From: Methylophilaceae bacterium
Lineage (GTDB): Bacteria; Pseudomonadota; Gammaproteobacteria; Burkholderiales; Methylophilaceae
Direction: 5' to 3'
Length of the DNA: 24,703 nucleotides
Assembly (NCBI GenBank): GCA_025362115.1
Contig: JANYIK010000058.1
Location: 1-24,703 of the forward strand
Numbering within the stretch: the first letter of the stretch is position 1; the number at the start of each line of letters is the position of its first letter. The position numbers were made by a program, and so were the translations under genes. The notes beneath the pieces are model-generated. The model saw nothing but the letters and a program-made list of their open reading frames with translations, made no database searches and was not told the origin of the DNA. Below are positions 1-7,476 of this stretch, one piece after another.

Positions 1-783
1 GTGAGCTTGAATAACGGTAGCTACCTGCAGGCTAATAGCCTCTATGGTGGCGACAGTAATAATGTTGCCATTAACTATGTGGGTAATCTCGGTGCAGTGG
101 GTGGTTCACCGAGTCAGATAGCCAATTTCCTGAAATTCGCCAAGAATGGGGCGGTCAATATCAATTCGGGCAGTAGTATTCATGCAGATAGAGTGGGCAT
201 CATCACTGGCGCACTCAATATCAACGCGGCGGGCTACGGCGGCTCTTCGAGCATTCAAGCCAACAACGTAGCCGACATCATTGTGGCTGGTGACATGAAT
301 ATCACCGCTGCTGGTTATGGCAGTGCCTTACTGAGTGTAGGAGATGAGGCCTTCCTGACCATAGGTGGTCATTTGAACCTGACTTCCGGCGGCGCCAGCA
401 AGTATGGTGGCATAGCCTCTATTGATGTAAATTCAAACAAAACCCTGTTTATGGACTTCCCCATGTTGACGGCCAACGGTTTTGTGGTGGATGGTGTGGC
501 AAATTCCTTCCAGTCTGCCCTTAACAGCGGTACCGGTATCTTTGTCCTAAGTAGCCCTGGCGTCATAGGTGATAACACCTTTGTGCGATATGCGGTGCTG
601 ACACAAAGCGATATCACTCCTATCACCAAGCAAGTAACCAAAGACCAGATTGTGAAGAGCACAACCGCCGCGACTTCCATACTGCAAGACAAGACGACGG
701 CCGATGCCTTCTTTGGGGATGATAGTAAAGATGAGGGTGACAACGGTAAGGGTGGTACAGTTAAACCCAAAGAATGTGGTTGA
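1..783 (+). CDS. Haemagglutinin-like beta-helix surface protein, C-terminal part (5' end outside window)
   Basis: The frame is open from the window edge to a TGA at 781-783, so this is the last 260 residues of a longer protein; the GTG at base 1 is probably just an internal codon. The sequence is rich in Gly, Ser, Asn and Ala. It has imperfect 20-27-residue units starting near residues 50, 70, 97 and 123, each opening with a G-x-[LMV]-N-[IL] strand and followed by a G/S-rich turn, as in right-handed beta-helices of filamentous-haemagglutinin-type exoproteins. After about residue 200 the repeats stop. A polar, Asp/Gly/Lys-rich tail follows and ends in Lys-Glu-Cys-Gly. Such proteins are usually secreted by a two-partner (TpsB/FhaC) route and act in adhesion, but no TpsB gene is visible here. 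The family is inferred from repeat style only. A FecR-domain protein follows 80 bases downstream on the same strand. Confidence 0.6.
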   Translation: MSLNNGSYLQANSLYGGDSNNVAINYVGNLGAVGGSPSQIANFLKFAKNGAVNINSGSSIHADRVGIITGALNINAAGYGGSSSIQANNVADIIVAGDMNITAAGYGSALLSVGDEAFLTIGGHLNLTSGGASKYGGIASIDVNSNKTLFMDFPMLTANGFVVDGVANSFQSALNSGTGIFVLSSPGVIGDNTFVRYAVLTQSDITPITKQVTKDQIVKSTTAATSILQDKTTADAFFGDDSKDEGDNGKGGTVKPKECG

Positions 784-794
784 TTTAACGCTCT

Positions 795-814
795 CCCCCT
801 CTCCTGACAGGGGG
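795..814 (+). repeat. GC-rich hairpin between the adhesin-like gene and fecR-like gene
   Basis: CCCCCT (795-800) pairs with AGGGGG (809-814) around an 8-base loop. There is no T-run after it, so it is not a convincing intrinsic terminator. With the G-rich flank that follows (to about 832) it looks like a degenerate intergenic repeat of the C-rich/G-rich kind common in proteobacteria. It could also partly attenuate transcription or protect an mRNA 3' end between the two genes. Confidence 0.35.
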
Positions 815-863
815 TTGGGCAAAGGGTGGATGAGGCAATGAACTCAATAAAAGGAACAGAATC

Positions 864-1550
864 ATGAAAAACTACGCATCTTTAGCAACTCTAACCCTAC
901 TCGTGCTGGGCTTGGCTGCCCCACAACTGGCGAACGCTGCCGGTACTGCGGTAGTGAAAAACCTCAGTGGTGCCGTTTCTGCACAGCGTGTGGATGGCAG
1001 CATCCGCGCGCTGTCGAAAAACTCCGAGCTCGAAGTAGGCGAAGTCATCACCACAGCCAAAGGCAGTTATGCCAGTGTCAAGTTCACCGATGGCGGTGAA
1101 CTGACGCTACAACCGGACACCAGCGTCAAGATAGATCAATACGGCTTTGACGAAGCCAAACCCAAAGACGATAGCTTGGTGTTCAGCCTGGTTAAAGGTG
1201 GTCTGCGTAGCATTACTGGCCTGGTGGGCAAACGTGGCAACCGTGATGCTTACAAGCTCAACACCGAAACGGCTACCATCGGTATTCGCGGTACAGACTA
1301 CCGCGCGGCCATGTGTAAGAATAATTGCGGCAAGACTGCCAATGGCCTATATCTGAGCGTCATCAGCGGTATCATCAACGCCAAGACTGACGCAGGAAAT
1401 CTAGACTTTGGTGCCGGCGCATTTGGCTTTGTTTCTTCTAAATCGGCTACCCCTATCATACTGCCAGCCAAACCCGCCGACGTTCCTGGTGTAGGTAAGG
1501 ACGAAAAAGGTAAGGGCGACACTAGCGGTTCTGGCTGCTACACCAGCTAA
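864..1550 (+). CDS. Secreted FecR-domain protein
   Basis: This is a 228-residue protein. The ATG at 864 is preceded by AAGGA at a good distance. Residues 1-26 form a signal peptide (Lys near the N-terminus, Leu/Ala core, Ala-rich cleavage site), so it should reach the periplasm or beyond. The FecR domain follows: a beta-rich region around 30-90 with the 'V-G-E-x-I-x-T' style segment near 58-64, a D-G-G-E-L-T-L turn near 76-82, and the signature T-A-T-I-G-I-R-G-T-D-Y at 136-146. Stand-alone FecR proteins of this type, unlike inner-membrane anti-sigma FecR, lack a transmembrane segment and commonly lie beside adhesins or autotransporters, as here. Odd features are Cys151/Cys155, a possible disulfide, and a Gly/Lys/Asp-rich tail with one Cys (225) four residues from the end, resembling the tail of the upstream protein. 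Function beyond the domain name is unknown. Confidence 0.8.
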   Translation: MKNYASLATLTLLVLGLAAPQLANAAGTAVVKNLSGAVSAQRVDGSIRALSKNSELEVGEVITTAKGSYASVKFTDGGELTLQPDTSVKIDQYGFDEAKPKDDSLVFSLVKGGLRSITGLVGKRGNRDAYKLNTETATIGIRGTDYRAAMCKNNCGKTANGLYLSVISGIINAKTDAGNLDFGAGAFGFVSSKSATPIILPAKPADVPGVGKDEKGKGDTSGSGCYTS

Positions 1551-1568
1551 ACTGGGCATTTCCAGGCA

Positions 1569-1584
1569 AATAAAAAGGGGCTTA
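1569..1584 (+). repeat. 16-bp direct repeat, left copy (possible target-site duplication)
   Basis: AATAAAAAGGGGCTTA at 1569-1584 is repeated exactly at 1739-1754. The two copies flank a palindromic element. The right copy is half of the terminator stem, so an insertion into that terminator followed by duplication explains the arrangement. Confidence 0.75.
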
Positions 1585-1738
1585 TATACTTGACCTTCTT
1601 AACCATAGAATCCCCCGTTCGTGGTGAGTGTTCTCCGTTCGTATCCTTCGATATAGCGGCTTCGCCGCTTACTCAGGACGAACGGAGAATGTATCGAACC
1701 ACATTTTCTACTCCCAAGAAGTTAAGTATATAAGTCCC
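1577..1738. mobile_element. MITE-like nested palindromic element, about 160 bp, non-coding
   Basis: The ends form imperfect terminal inverted repeats of about 23-24 bases (1577-1600 against 1716-1738; two mismatches and one indel), both containing CTTATATACTT on reading inwards. Inside lie further nested inverted pairs: GTGGT 1621-1625 with ACCAC 1698-1702; TTCTCCGTTCGT 1631-1642 with ACGAACGGAGAA 1678-1689 (12 of 12); and AGCGGC 1655-1660 with GCCGCT 1664-1669. There is no credible ORF. The flanks carry direct repeats: 8 bases if the element starts at 1577, or 16 if it starts at 1585. The internal part resembles the dispersed 'CGTTCGT...' palindromes seen in many proteobacterial intergenic regions (from memory). 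The likely origin is a non-autonomous element mobilised in trans, but no transposase is present. Confidence 0.6.
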
Positions 1739-1773
1739 AATAAAAAGGGGCTTAACGCCCTTTTTTATTTGTT
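1739..1773. terminator. Bidirectional intrinsic terminator between fecR-like gene and lolA
   Basis: GGGC (1748-1751) pairs with GCCC (1757-1760) across a TTAAC loop. The stem is extended by an A-run on one side and a T-run on the other, with one bulged G, and TTTTTTATTT follows on the plus strand. Read on the minus strand the A-run becomes the T-run, so it can stop both the plus-strand fecR-like gene and the minus-strand ftsK-lolA unit. Its left half is the right copy of the 16-bp direct repeat. Confidence 0.75.
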
Positions 1774-1782
1774 TCCAAGTTT

Positions 1783-2394
1783 CTAATCCCCCACCACATC
1801 TACTCCAGCGGGCGGTTTGAAATTGAATGCCTTGGGTGACAACTTGGGGTTGCGCTCCAGATTGATAAATTCTACCACCGTGGTTTGGTTGAAGTTATCG
1901 TGCAGTTCCATCTCGGCCAGTTGCTCGCCCTTGAAACCCAGCAAAACCTTTTCAAAACCGCCATCTTTATCTTTGGGTGTCGCTTCTACCCATTCCAGAT
2001 CGTTTTGCTTGCCGATGTCTTTGAGGTCAAAAATCTTCTCGACTTCCAGATTCCCCGCCAGTAAGGCCGCCGGGCTAGAACCTAGAATCTTGTCCAAGGT
2101 ACGCACCGTGACTTGACTCAACTCAGGGTCGTACAGCCACACCTTTTTTCCGTCTCCAATAATCAACTGTACATAGGGTTTCTGGTAGTCCCAGCGGAAT
2201 CTGCCCGGACGCAACAATTGCATCACCCCGCTCACCTCCTGCACCTTGCGCCCACTCTTATCCAGCACCGTCTGTTTGAACTGTGATTTCATGGCAGGGG
2301 TGGATTGATAGAAGGCTTTGAGACGCTGCACCGGGTCAGCGTGAGCCTGACCGGCGAACAACAAACTTAGCACCAGTAATTTTCTAAACATCAT
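1783..2394 (-). CDS. lolA: LolA, periplasmic lipoprotein carrier
   Basis: This 203-residue protein has a signal peptide (residues 1-19, cleavage after A-H-A). It accepts lipoproteins released by the LolCDE ABC transporter at the inner membrane and carries them across the periplasm to LolB. Recognisable LolA features are the early F-x-Q-x-[VL] strand (S-Q-F-K-Q-T near 37-42), G-x-[ML]-x-[LF]-x-R-P-G-R-F-R-W (start near residue 56), and the Y-D-P-E-L-x-Q-V-T-V-R strand. Length is normal. Its ATG (or the next codon, also ATG) overlaps the ftsK stop by one base (TAATG), so the two genes are translationally coupled, and ftsK-lolA order is common in proteobacteria. It ends against the bidirectional terminator. 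Confidence 0.93.
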   Translation of the reverse strand: MMFRKLLVLSLLFAGQAHADPVQRLKAFYQSTPAMKSQFKQTVLDKSGRKVQEVSGVMQLLRPGRFRWDYQKPYVQLIIGDGKKVWLYDPELSQVTVRTLDKILGSSPAALLAGNLEVEKIFDLKDIGKQNDLEWVEATPKDKDGGFEKVLLGFKGEQLAEMELHDNFNQTTVVEFINLERNPKLSPKAFNFKPPAGVDVVGD

Positions 2395-4679
2395 TATTCT
2401 GCTGAGGAATTGACCAGTACTTCGCGATTACCATTAGACTGCATAGCCGATACCAGTCCTGCGCGTTCCATGTCTTCTATCAGCCGTGCTGCGCGGTTGT
2501 AGCCTATGCGTAGATGACGTTGCACCGACGAGATAGAAGCGCGGCGTGACTTCATGACGATAGCCACGGCTTCGTCATACAGCGGGTCGGCTTCATCTCC
2601 ACTCTCAAGCGCCTCACCACCTTCAGCGCTCTCTTCCGTGCCACTCAATATACCTTCGATATAGTTGGGCTCGCCCGCTTGCGCCTTGAGGTATTCCACT
2701 ACGCGATGCACTTCACTGTCAGACACAAACGCGCCGTGTACCCGTGTAGGATAACCGCCACCGGGGGGCTGATACAACATATCGCCTTGGCCGAGCAAGG
2801 CCTCCGCGCCCATTTGGTCAAGGATGGTGCGCGAATCTATTTTGCTGGAAACCTGAAAAGCTATTCTGGTCGGAATGTTGGCCTTGATCAAGCCAGTAAT
2901 CACGTCTACTGATGGACGCTGGGTGGCGAGGATGAGATGGATGCCCGCCGCACGCGCCTTTTGCGCCAAGCGCGCGATAAGCTCTTCCACCTTTTTGCCC
3001 ACCACCATCATCATGTCGGCGAGTTCGTCTATCACCACGACTATCATGGGCAAGTCTTCCAGTGGCTCCGGATTATCTGGTGTGAGTGAAAATGGGTTGG
3101 TCCATGGAGTACCACTCTTGCGTGCTTCGCGCACTTTTTGGTTGTACCCAGCTAAATTCCTCACCCCTAAGGTGGACATCAGTTTGTAGCGCTTTTCCAT
3201 CTCCGCGACACACCAGTTGAGTGCGTTGGCGGCTTGGCGCATGTCGGTCACCACCGGGGCTAGCAGGTGTGGAATGCCTTCATACACCGAGAGCTCCAGC
3301 ATTTTTGGGTCAACCAGAATCAAGCGCACCTGGCTAGCATCGGCCTTATACAACAAACTCAGGATCATGGCATTGATGGCGACAGACTTGCCCGAACCCG
3401 TTGTTCCCGCCACCAGCACGTGCGGCATCTTGGCAAGGTCAGCCACCGAAGAATTGCCGGAGATATCCTTACCCAAGGCCATCGTTAGCGGCGAACTCAT
3501 ATCGGCGTAGGCTTGGCTGCCCAGTATCTCGGACAAACTCACAGTTTGGCGTTTGGGGTTGGGGATTTCCAGCGCCATGCAACTCTTGCTAGGAATCGTT
3601 TCCACCACGCGCACGCTGGTCACCGACAGTGCGCGTGCCAAGTCTTTGGCGAGATTGGTAATCTGGCTACCCTTAATGCCTGCCGCCGGCTCGAACTCGT
3701 AGCGCGTAATCACCGGGCCGGGTAGCGCGGCGAGAACCTTCACTTCGATGTTGAAGTCCATCAGCTTGCGTTCTATCAGACGTGAAGTAAATTCCAGCGT
3801 CTCTTCACTCTGCACTTCCACCACGGCTTGTGGCTTATCCAGCAGGTGCAGCGGCGGCAAGGGCGAGTCCGGCAAGCTATCAAATAGAGGATTTTGCCGC
3901 TCTTTATCTATACGGTCACTCTTGGGGACTTCCAACACTGGCGCTGCGATTACCACCGGCGGACGGTCTTCCACGCGTTTACGTTCTTCTTCCACAAACT
4001 CTTCACGTTGCTGCTCAGCCATTTGACCTAGCTTGCGATCTTGCCAGTCTTGCCAACTATTTTTGATGAAGAAATACGTCCATTCCAAGCCACCACCCAG
4101 CTTCTCGACGATGGTGAGCCAAGACACACCAGTAAACAAGCTGAAGCCGATGGCGAAAGTCAGCAACAAGCCCAAAGTGCCACCGGCAAATCCCAATACC
4201 TGTAGCACGCCACCATCAACGACCTCACCTAGCATACCGCCTGGTGCTAGCGGCAGTGCCGCATGCAAACTCTTTAGGTGTGAGGCTTCCAATGCGGATG
4301 AAGAGGCCAACAACAGCGCAAAGCCGCACCAATGGAAAAATGCCATCGGCTTATCCACCAGGCTCACATTTTCCAAGCTCTTGTAAGCCCACCACGCGCT
4401 CATCAGCACCATAGCCACCAACCACCACGCTGACAAGCCAAACAGATAGAGCAAAATGTCAGATGCATAGGCTCCCAACAACCCACCAAAATTGTGGATG
4501 GCTGTGTTGTCGCTACTGTGCGACCAGCCCGGATCGGCAGGATTGAATGTGTATAGAATAGCCGCCAAGAACAAGGCTGCGACCACTTGCGCCAACCATT
4601 TAGACTCGCGCAGCAGCTTGGTTGAGCGCTCAGTATTGCGAGTATTCGTCGTCGTGGCGGGGGTTTTGTTGAAAAACAT
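2394..4679 (-). CDS. ftsK: FtsK, DNA translocase of the division septum
   Basis: FtsK pumps chromosomal DNA through the closing septum and activates XerCD recombination at dif. The protein has 761 residues. The N-terminal membrane domain has four or five hydrophobic helices between about residues 28 and 195. A short charged linker (about 210-290) is much shorter than the long Pro/Gln linker of enteric FtsK. The motor domain carries Walker A GTTGSGKS (425-432) and Walker B V-V-V-I-D-E-L-A-D (547-555). The C-terminal winged-helix gamma domain (about 697-756) contains the S-R-R-A-S-I-S-S-V-Q-R-H-L-R-I-G-Y-N-R-A-A-R signature that reads KOPS sequences. Translation starts at ATG 4679; no strong Shine-Dalgarno is visible. 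It is first in an operon with lolA and divergent from trxB. Confidence 0.96.
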   Translation of the reverse strand: MFFNKTPATTTNTRNTERSTKLLRESKWLAQVVAALFLAAILYTFNPADPGWSHSSDNTAIHNFGGLLGAYASDILLYLFGLSAWWLVAMVLMSAWWAYKSLENVSLVDKPMAFFHWCGFALLLASSSALEASHLKSLHAALPLAPGGMLGEVVDGGVLQVLGFAGGTLGLLLTFAIGFSLFTGVSWLTIVEKLGGGLEWTYFFIKNSWQDWQDRKLGQMAEQQREEFVEEERKRVEDRPPVVIAAPVLEVPKSDRIDKERQNPLFDSLPDSPLPPLHLLDKPQAVVEVQSEETLEFTSRLIERKLMDFNIEVKVLAALPGPVITRYEFEPAAGIKGSQITNLAKDLARALSVTSVRVVETIPSKSCMALEIPNPKRQTVSLSEILGSQAYADMSSPLTMALGKDISGNSSVADLAKMPHVLVAGTTGSGKSVAINAMILSLLYKADASQVRLILVDPKMLELSVYEGIPHLLAPVVTDMRQAANALNWCVAEMEKRYKLMSTLGVRNLAGYNQKVREARKSGTPWTNPFSLTPDNPEPLEDLPMIVVVIDELADMMMVVGKKVEELIARLAQKARAAGIHLILATQRPSVDVITGLIKANIPTRIAFQVSSKIDSRTILDQMGAEALLGQGDMLYQPPGGGYPTRVHGAFVSDSEVHRVVEYLKAQAGEPNYIEGILSGTEESAEGGEALESGDEADPLYDEAVAIVMKSRRASISSVQRHLRIGYNRAARLIEDMERAGLVSAMQSNGNREVLVNSSAE

Positions 4680-4726
4680 ATTGATGTTGGGTTTTGCCTA
4701 AACTTTAATTAACAAAAATCACCCCA

Positions 4727-4735
4727 ATTATATCA
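4727..4735 (-). promoter_or_regulatory. Extended -10 promoter for ftsK-lolA
   Basis: Read on the minus strand, 4735 to 4727 is TGATATAAT, a perfect extended -10 (TGnTATAAT). No good -35 is seen 16-18 bases upstream, which is usual for extended -10 promoters. Transcription would start near 4720, about 40 bases before the ftsK ATG. Confidence 0.55.
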
Positions 4736-4754
4736 GTGCTGTCGCTATCGCTGT

Positions 4755-4783
4755 CTGACAGGATGGTGCCTTTCGGTTAAAAT
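4755..4783 (+). promoter_or_regulatory. Sigma-70 promoter for trxB-smr
   Basis: CTGACA (4755-4760) is followed after 17 bases by TAAAAT (4778-4783), each five of six to consensus. The -35 lies within an 11-base palindrome, CTGTC-T-GACAG (4751-4761), which could be an operator. Transcription would start near 4790, inside the tandem repeats before trxB. Confidence 0.6.
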
Positions 4784-4811
4784 TCAGCACTTATTCAGCA
4801 CTTATTCAGCA
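4782..4811 (+). repeat. 11-bp tandem repeats in the trxB 5' leader
   Basis: ATTCAGCACTT occurs exactly at 4782-4792 and 4793-4803, and the first eight bases recur at 4804-4811, giving about 2.7 copies. The period is close to one DNA helical turn. The array overlaps the end of the -10 and the expected start of transcription, and stops nine bases before the GGAG ribosome site. Confidence 0.85.
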
Positions 4812-4830
4812 TAATCATTTGGAGAATTGC

Positions 4831-5781
4831 ATGCCCACCCAACACGCCCGCTTACTCGTTCTTGGCTCCGGCCCTGCGGGCTATTCTGCTGCCGTCTACG
4901 CAGCACGCGCCAACCTTAAGCCGGTGTTGATTACCGGTATCGCGCAAGGTGGGCAATTGATGACTACCACCGACGTAGATAACTGGCCTGCGGATGCCAA
5001 CGGCGTGCAGGGACCCGATCTGATGGCGCGCTTTCAAGCGCACGCCGAGCGTTTTAACACCGAGCTTATTTTTGACCATATCCATACCGCGAATTTGCGT
5101 GAGAAACCGATACGGCTGATTGGCGACAATAGCGAATACACTTGCGATGCGCTCATCATCTCCACCGGCGCGTCAGCTAAATATCTAGGACTACCCTCGG
5201 AAGAAACCTTCGCGGGCAAGGGTGTATCTGCTTGCGCCACCTGTGATGGTTTCTTTTATAAGAATCAAGAAGTCGCAGTTATCGGTGGCGGCAATACCGC
5301 AGTGGAAGAAGCACTGTATCTAGCCAATATCGCTAGCAAAGTCACTCTGGTGCACCGCCGCGACAAATTTAAGGCCGAGGCCATCATGATAGACAAATTG
5401 ATGGACAAGGTCGCGGCGGGGAAAATTGCACTGGAATTGAATTCCACACTAGATGAAGTTCTGGGTGATGCCAGCGGCGTGACCGGAATGCGCGTGAAAA
5501 ATGTCCAAACTGGTGCCTCTAAAAACATTCCTCTTGCGGGTGTATTTATCGCTATCGGTCATAAGCCAAATACCGACTTGTTCGCAGGCCAACTGGAGAT
5601 GGAGGGCGGCTATATCATCACCCAAGCTGGACGTGCTGGCAACGCTACCGCCACTAGCATCGCCGGGGTATTCGCCGCCGGTGACGTGCAAGATCACATC
5701 TATCGGCAAGCAGTGACTAGCGCTGGAACCGGCTGTATGGCCGCACTGGACGCTGAGCGTTATTTGGACAATCTGGGCTAA
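4831..5781 (+). CDS. trxB: Thioredoxin reductase (NADPH)
   Basis: TrxB is a cytoplasmic flavoenzyme that reduces thioredoxin with NADPH. From ATG 4831 it has 316 residues, the normal length. The motifs are FAD-binding G-S-G-P-A-G (12-17), the redox-active Cys-Ala-Thr-Cys (135-138) in the central domain, an NADPH fold G-G-G-N-T-A (153-158) followed by the phosphate-binding H-R-R-D (175-178), and a C-terminal G-V-F-A-A-G-D-V FAD motif. An in-frame TTG at 4819 would add four residues, but GGAG at 4821-4824 sits correctly for the ATG, so the ATG is chosen. The Smr-domain gene follows six bases later. Confidence 0.96.
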   Translation: MPTQHARLLVLGSGPAGYSAAVYAARANLKPVLITGIAQGGQLMTTTDVDNWPADANGVQGPDLMARFQAHAERFNTELIFDHIHTANLREKPIRLIGDNSEYTCDALIISTGASAKYLGLPSEETFAGKGVSACATCDGFFYKNQEVAVIGGGNTAVEEALYLANIASKVTLVHRRDKFKAEAIMIDKLMDKVAAGKIALELNSTLDEVLGDASGVTGMRVKNVQTGASKNIPLAGVFIAIGHKPNTDLFAGQLEMEGGYIITQAGRAGNATATSIAGVFAAGDVQDHIYRQAVTSAGTGCMAALDAERYLDNLG

Positions 5782-5787
5782 TCTGTT

Positions 5788-6315
5788 GTGGCGAACGACG
5801 AAACCGCGCTCTTCCGTGATGCGGTCAAAGATGCCAAACCACTAAAATCCACGCGGGTATTACTACGCCCCAAGCCACCACGTCCAATTCCACGCCAATC
5901 CATACGCGACGAACAGCAAGCACTCAAAGACTCACTGTCTGATAGCTACTACCCCGCGGACGAGATAGAAAGCGGCGAAGAGTTGCTCTACCTACGCGAA
6001 GGGCATTCCCCCGATATTTTGAAGAAACTACGTCGCGGCCATTGGGTGACACAAGCAGAGCTTGATCTGCATGGCTTACAGGTAGAAGAAGCGCGCAGCT
6101 ATACCGCGCAGTTCTTGAGTGAGTGCAAGCGCAAAGGCGTGCGCTGCGTACGCATCATTCATGGCAAAGGCTTGGGCTCGAAAAACCGCGAACCTGTGTT
6201 AAAAAACAAGCTGCGCGGCTGGTTGATACAGCGCGACGAGATCATCGCCTATTGCCAAGCAAGACGGGTAGATGGCGGTGGTGGCGCGGTATTGGTGCTA
6301 CTTAAAGCTGCTTAA
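5788..6315 (+). CDS. Smr-domain protein (putative DNA/RNA endonuclease)
   Basis: This 175-residue protein starts at GTG 5788, six bases after the trxB stop, so the two are likely co-transcribed. Residues 1-85 are basic and Pro-rich then acidic, and look unstructured. The C-terminal Smr domain (about 88-172) carries the two family motifs, L-D-L-H-G (92-96) and I-I-H-G-K-G (123-128), and ends in a glycine-rich loop before a final beta strand. Stand-alone Smr proteins of this size (YdaL/SmrA/SmrB types) are nucleases; SmrB cleaves mRNA at collided ribosomes. Which of these roles applies cannot be told from sequence. Its last 14 bases overlap the 3' end of ispF on the other strand. Confidence 0.85.
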   Translation: MANDETALFRDAVKDAKPLKSTRVLLRPKPPRPIPRQSIRDEQQALKDSLSDSYYPADEIESGEELLYLREGHSPDILKKLRRGHWVTQAELDLHGLQVEEARSYTAQFLSECKRKGVRCVRIIHGKGLGSKNREPVLKNKLRGWLIQRDEIIAYCQARRVDGGGGAVLVLLKAA

Positions 6316-6799
6316 AACCAGTCACGAACTCACTTATCAGGCACACAGCTTCTGCCGCAATGCCCTCACCGCGACCCGTAAAACCTAGACGTTCAGTAGT
6401 AGTAGCCTTAACGTTAACGCACGATACATCCAAGCCTACATCTGCCGCAATAATGGTACACATCTTGGCAATGTGTGGTGCCAATTTAGGTGCTTCAGCA
6501 ACGACGGTAGCGTCTATATTGCTCGCCTTGAAGCCTTTTTGTTTCAGCAGATTTGCCACGTGGCGCAACAACTCGCGGCTATTGATGTCTTTGTAACGTG
6601 CGTCGGTATTGGGGAAATGCTTACCGATGTCGCCCAAAGCAGCCGCACCCAACAGCGCATCACAAACCGCGTGCAGCAGGACATCAGCGTCAGAATGACC
6701 ATCTAAGCCTTTCTCAAACGGGATTTCCACCCCACCTATGATGCATTTGCGTCCAGCAACCAGCGCGTGCACGTCAAAACCGTGGCCAATTCGTATCAA
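6302..6799 (-). CDS. ispF: IspF, 2-C-methyl-D-erythritol 2,4-cyclodiphosphate synthase
   Basis: IspF makes MEcPP from CDP-ME 2-phosphate in the MEP isoprenoid pathway and works as a cytoplasmic homotrimer with zinc. At 165 residues it is of normal length. It has R-I-G-x-G-F-D-V-H at 3-11 (Asp9 and His11 as zinc ligands), G-H-S-D-A-D-V-x-x-H (34-43, His43 the third ligand), and a C-terminal K-A-T-T-T-E-R-L-G-F-T-G-R-G-E-G-I-A. The start codon is TTG (6799-6797). It overlaps the ispD stop as TTGA and has AAGGAG six bases upstream. The nearby ATG is in the ispD frame and meets a stop two codons later, so TTG is the only sensible start. IspF is coupled to ispD and convergent with the Smr gene. 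Confidence 0.96.
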   Translation of the reverse strand: MIRIGHGFDVHALVAGRKCIIGGVEIPFEKGLDGHSDADVLLHAVCDALLGAAALGDIGKHFPNTDARYKDINSRELLRHVANLLKQKGFKASNIDATVVAEAPKLAPHIAKMCTIIAADVGLDVSCVNVKATTTERLGFTGRGEGIAAEAVCLISEFVTGFKQL

Positions 6800-7476
6800 T
6801 TCATGCTCCTTAAAATAAGTTCTGCTAATGCCAAATCCTGCGGATAGGTAACTTTAAGATTACGCGCGTCACCTGTCACCAATTTAGGTGCAAACCCCAG
6901 ATGTTCTACCGCCTGCGCTTCGTCGGTGGGTGTGGCCGTGCCTAATGTTTCCAGCGCTTGCGTAAGCAGGCCATAACGAAACATCTGCGGCGTTTGCGCC
7001 TGCCACAAGCCATTGCGCGGCACGGTATCAGCTACGCGACCCTCCGCATCGCCCCGTTTGAGGGTGTCAGCCAATGGAAGTGCTAGCAATCCGCCAACTT
7101 TGTCCTCGGACAACACTGAAAACAGATGGTCAAGCATAGCATGGGTCAAGCAAGGACGAACCGCGTCGTGTACGAGTACCCAATCATCCTGTGCTAGAGC
7201 AATCGCGTGCAGGGCATTCAATACGGTTGCCGCACGGGTATTGCCACCGCAGCGCAAAATCCGGCACTTGGGTGGAAGACCGAAGCTCTCATCATCCGCT
7301 GCCAAAACCACTACGACTTCTGTCACTAAATCATGTCTGGAAAAAACCTCCAAAGTATGTTGGATTAGAGGCCTACCCAGCAAGGGTAAAAACTGTTTGG
7401 GGATTGCCCCACCCATGCGACTGCCACGCCCGGCGGCGGGGATAATGACTACTTTTTTTACAGCATTTTTTAACAT
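6796..7476 (-). CDS. ispD: IspD, 2-C-methyl-D-erythritol 4-phosphate cytidylyltransferase
   Basis: IspD joins MEP to CTP to give CDP-ME, two steps before IspF. From ATG 7476 it has 226 residues, as usual. The N-terminal nucleotide loop A-A-G-x-G-S-R-M-G and the following P-K-Q-F are intact, as are the G-G-x-x-R-x-x-x-V turn, V-H-D-A-V-R-P in the middle, the substrate-binding T-D-E-A and the final G-x-x-x-N-x-K-V-T-x-P-x-D. An in-frame TTG at 7518 would add 14 residues. I reject it because the family begins at the V-V-I-I-P-A-A-G strand and the upstream start would overlap the divergent gene. The MEP pathway is typical of proteobacteria. Confidence 0.95.
   Translation of the reverse strand: MLKNAVKKVVIIPAAGRGSRMGGAIPKQFLPLLGRPLIQHTLEVFSRHDLVTEVVVVLAADDESFGLPPKCRILRCGGNTRAATVLNALHAIALAQDDWVLVHDAVRPCLTHAMLDHLFSVLSEDKVGGLLALPLADTLKRGDAEGRVADTVPRNGLWQAQTPQMFRYGLLTQALETLGTATPTDEAQAVEHLGFAPKLVTGDARNLKVTYPQDLALAELILRSMN

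Noticed and set aside
369..770. Minus-strand open frame of 133 codons under the adhesin-like gene
   Set aside because: It is antisense to a well-supported repetitive beta-helix coding region and has no recognisable domain or ribosome site.
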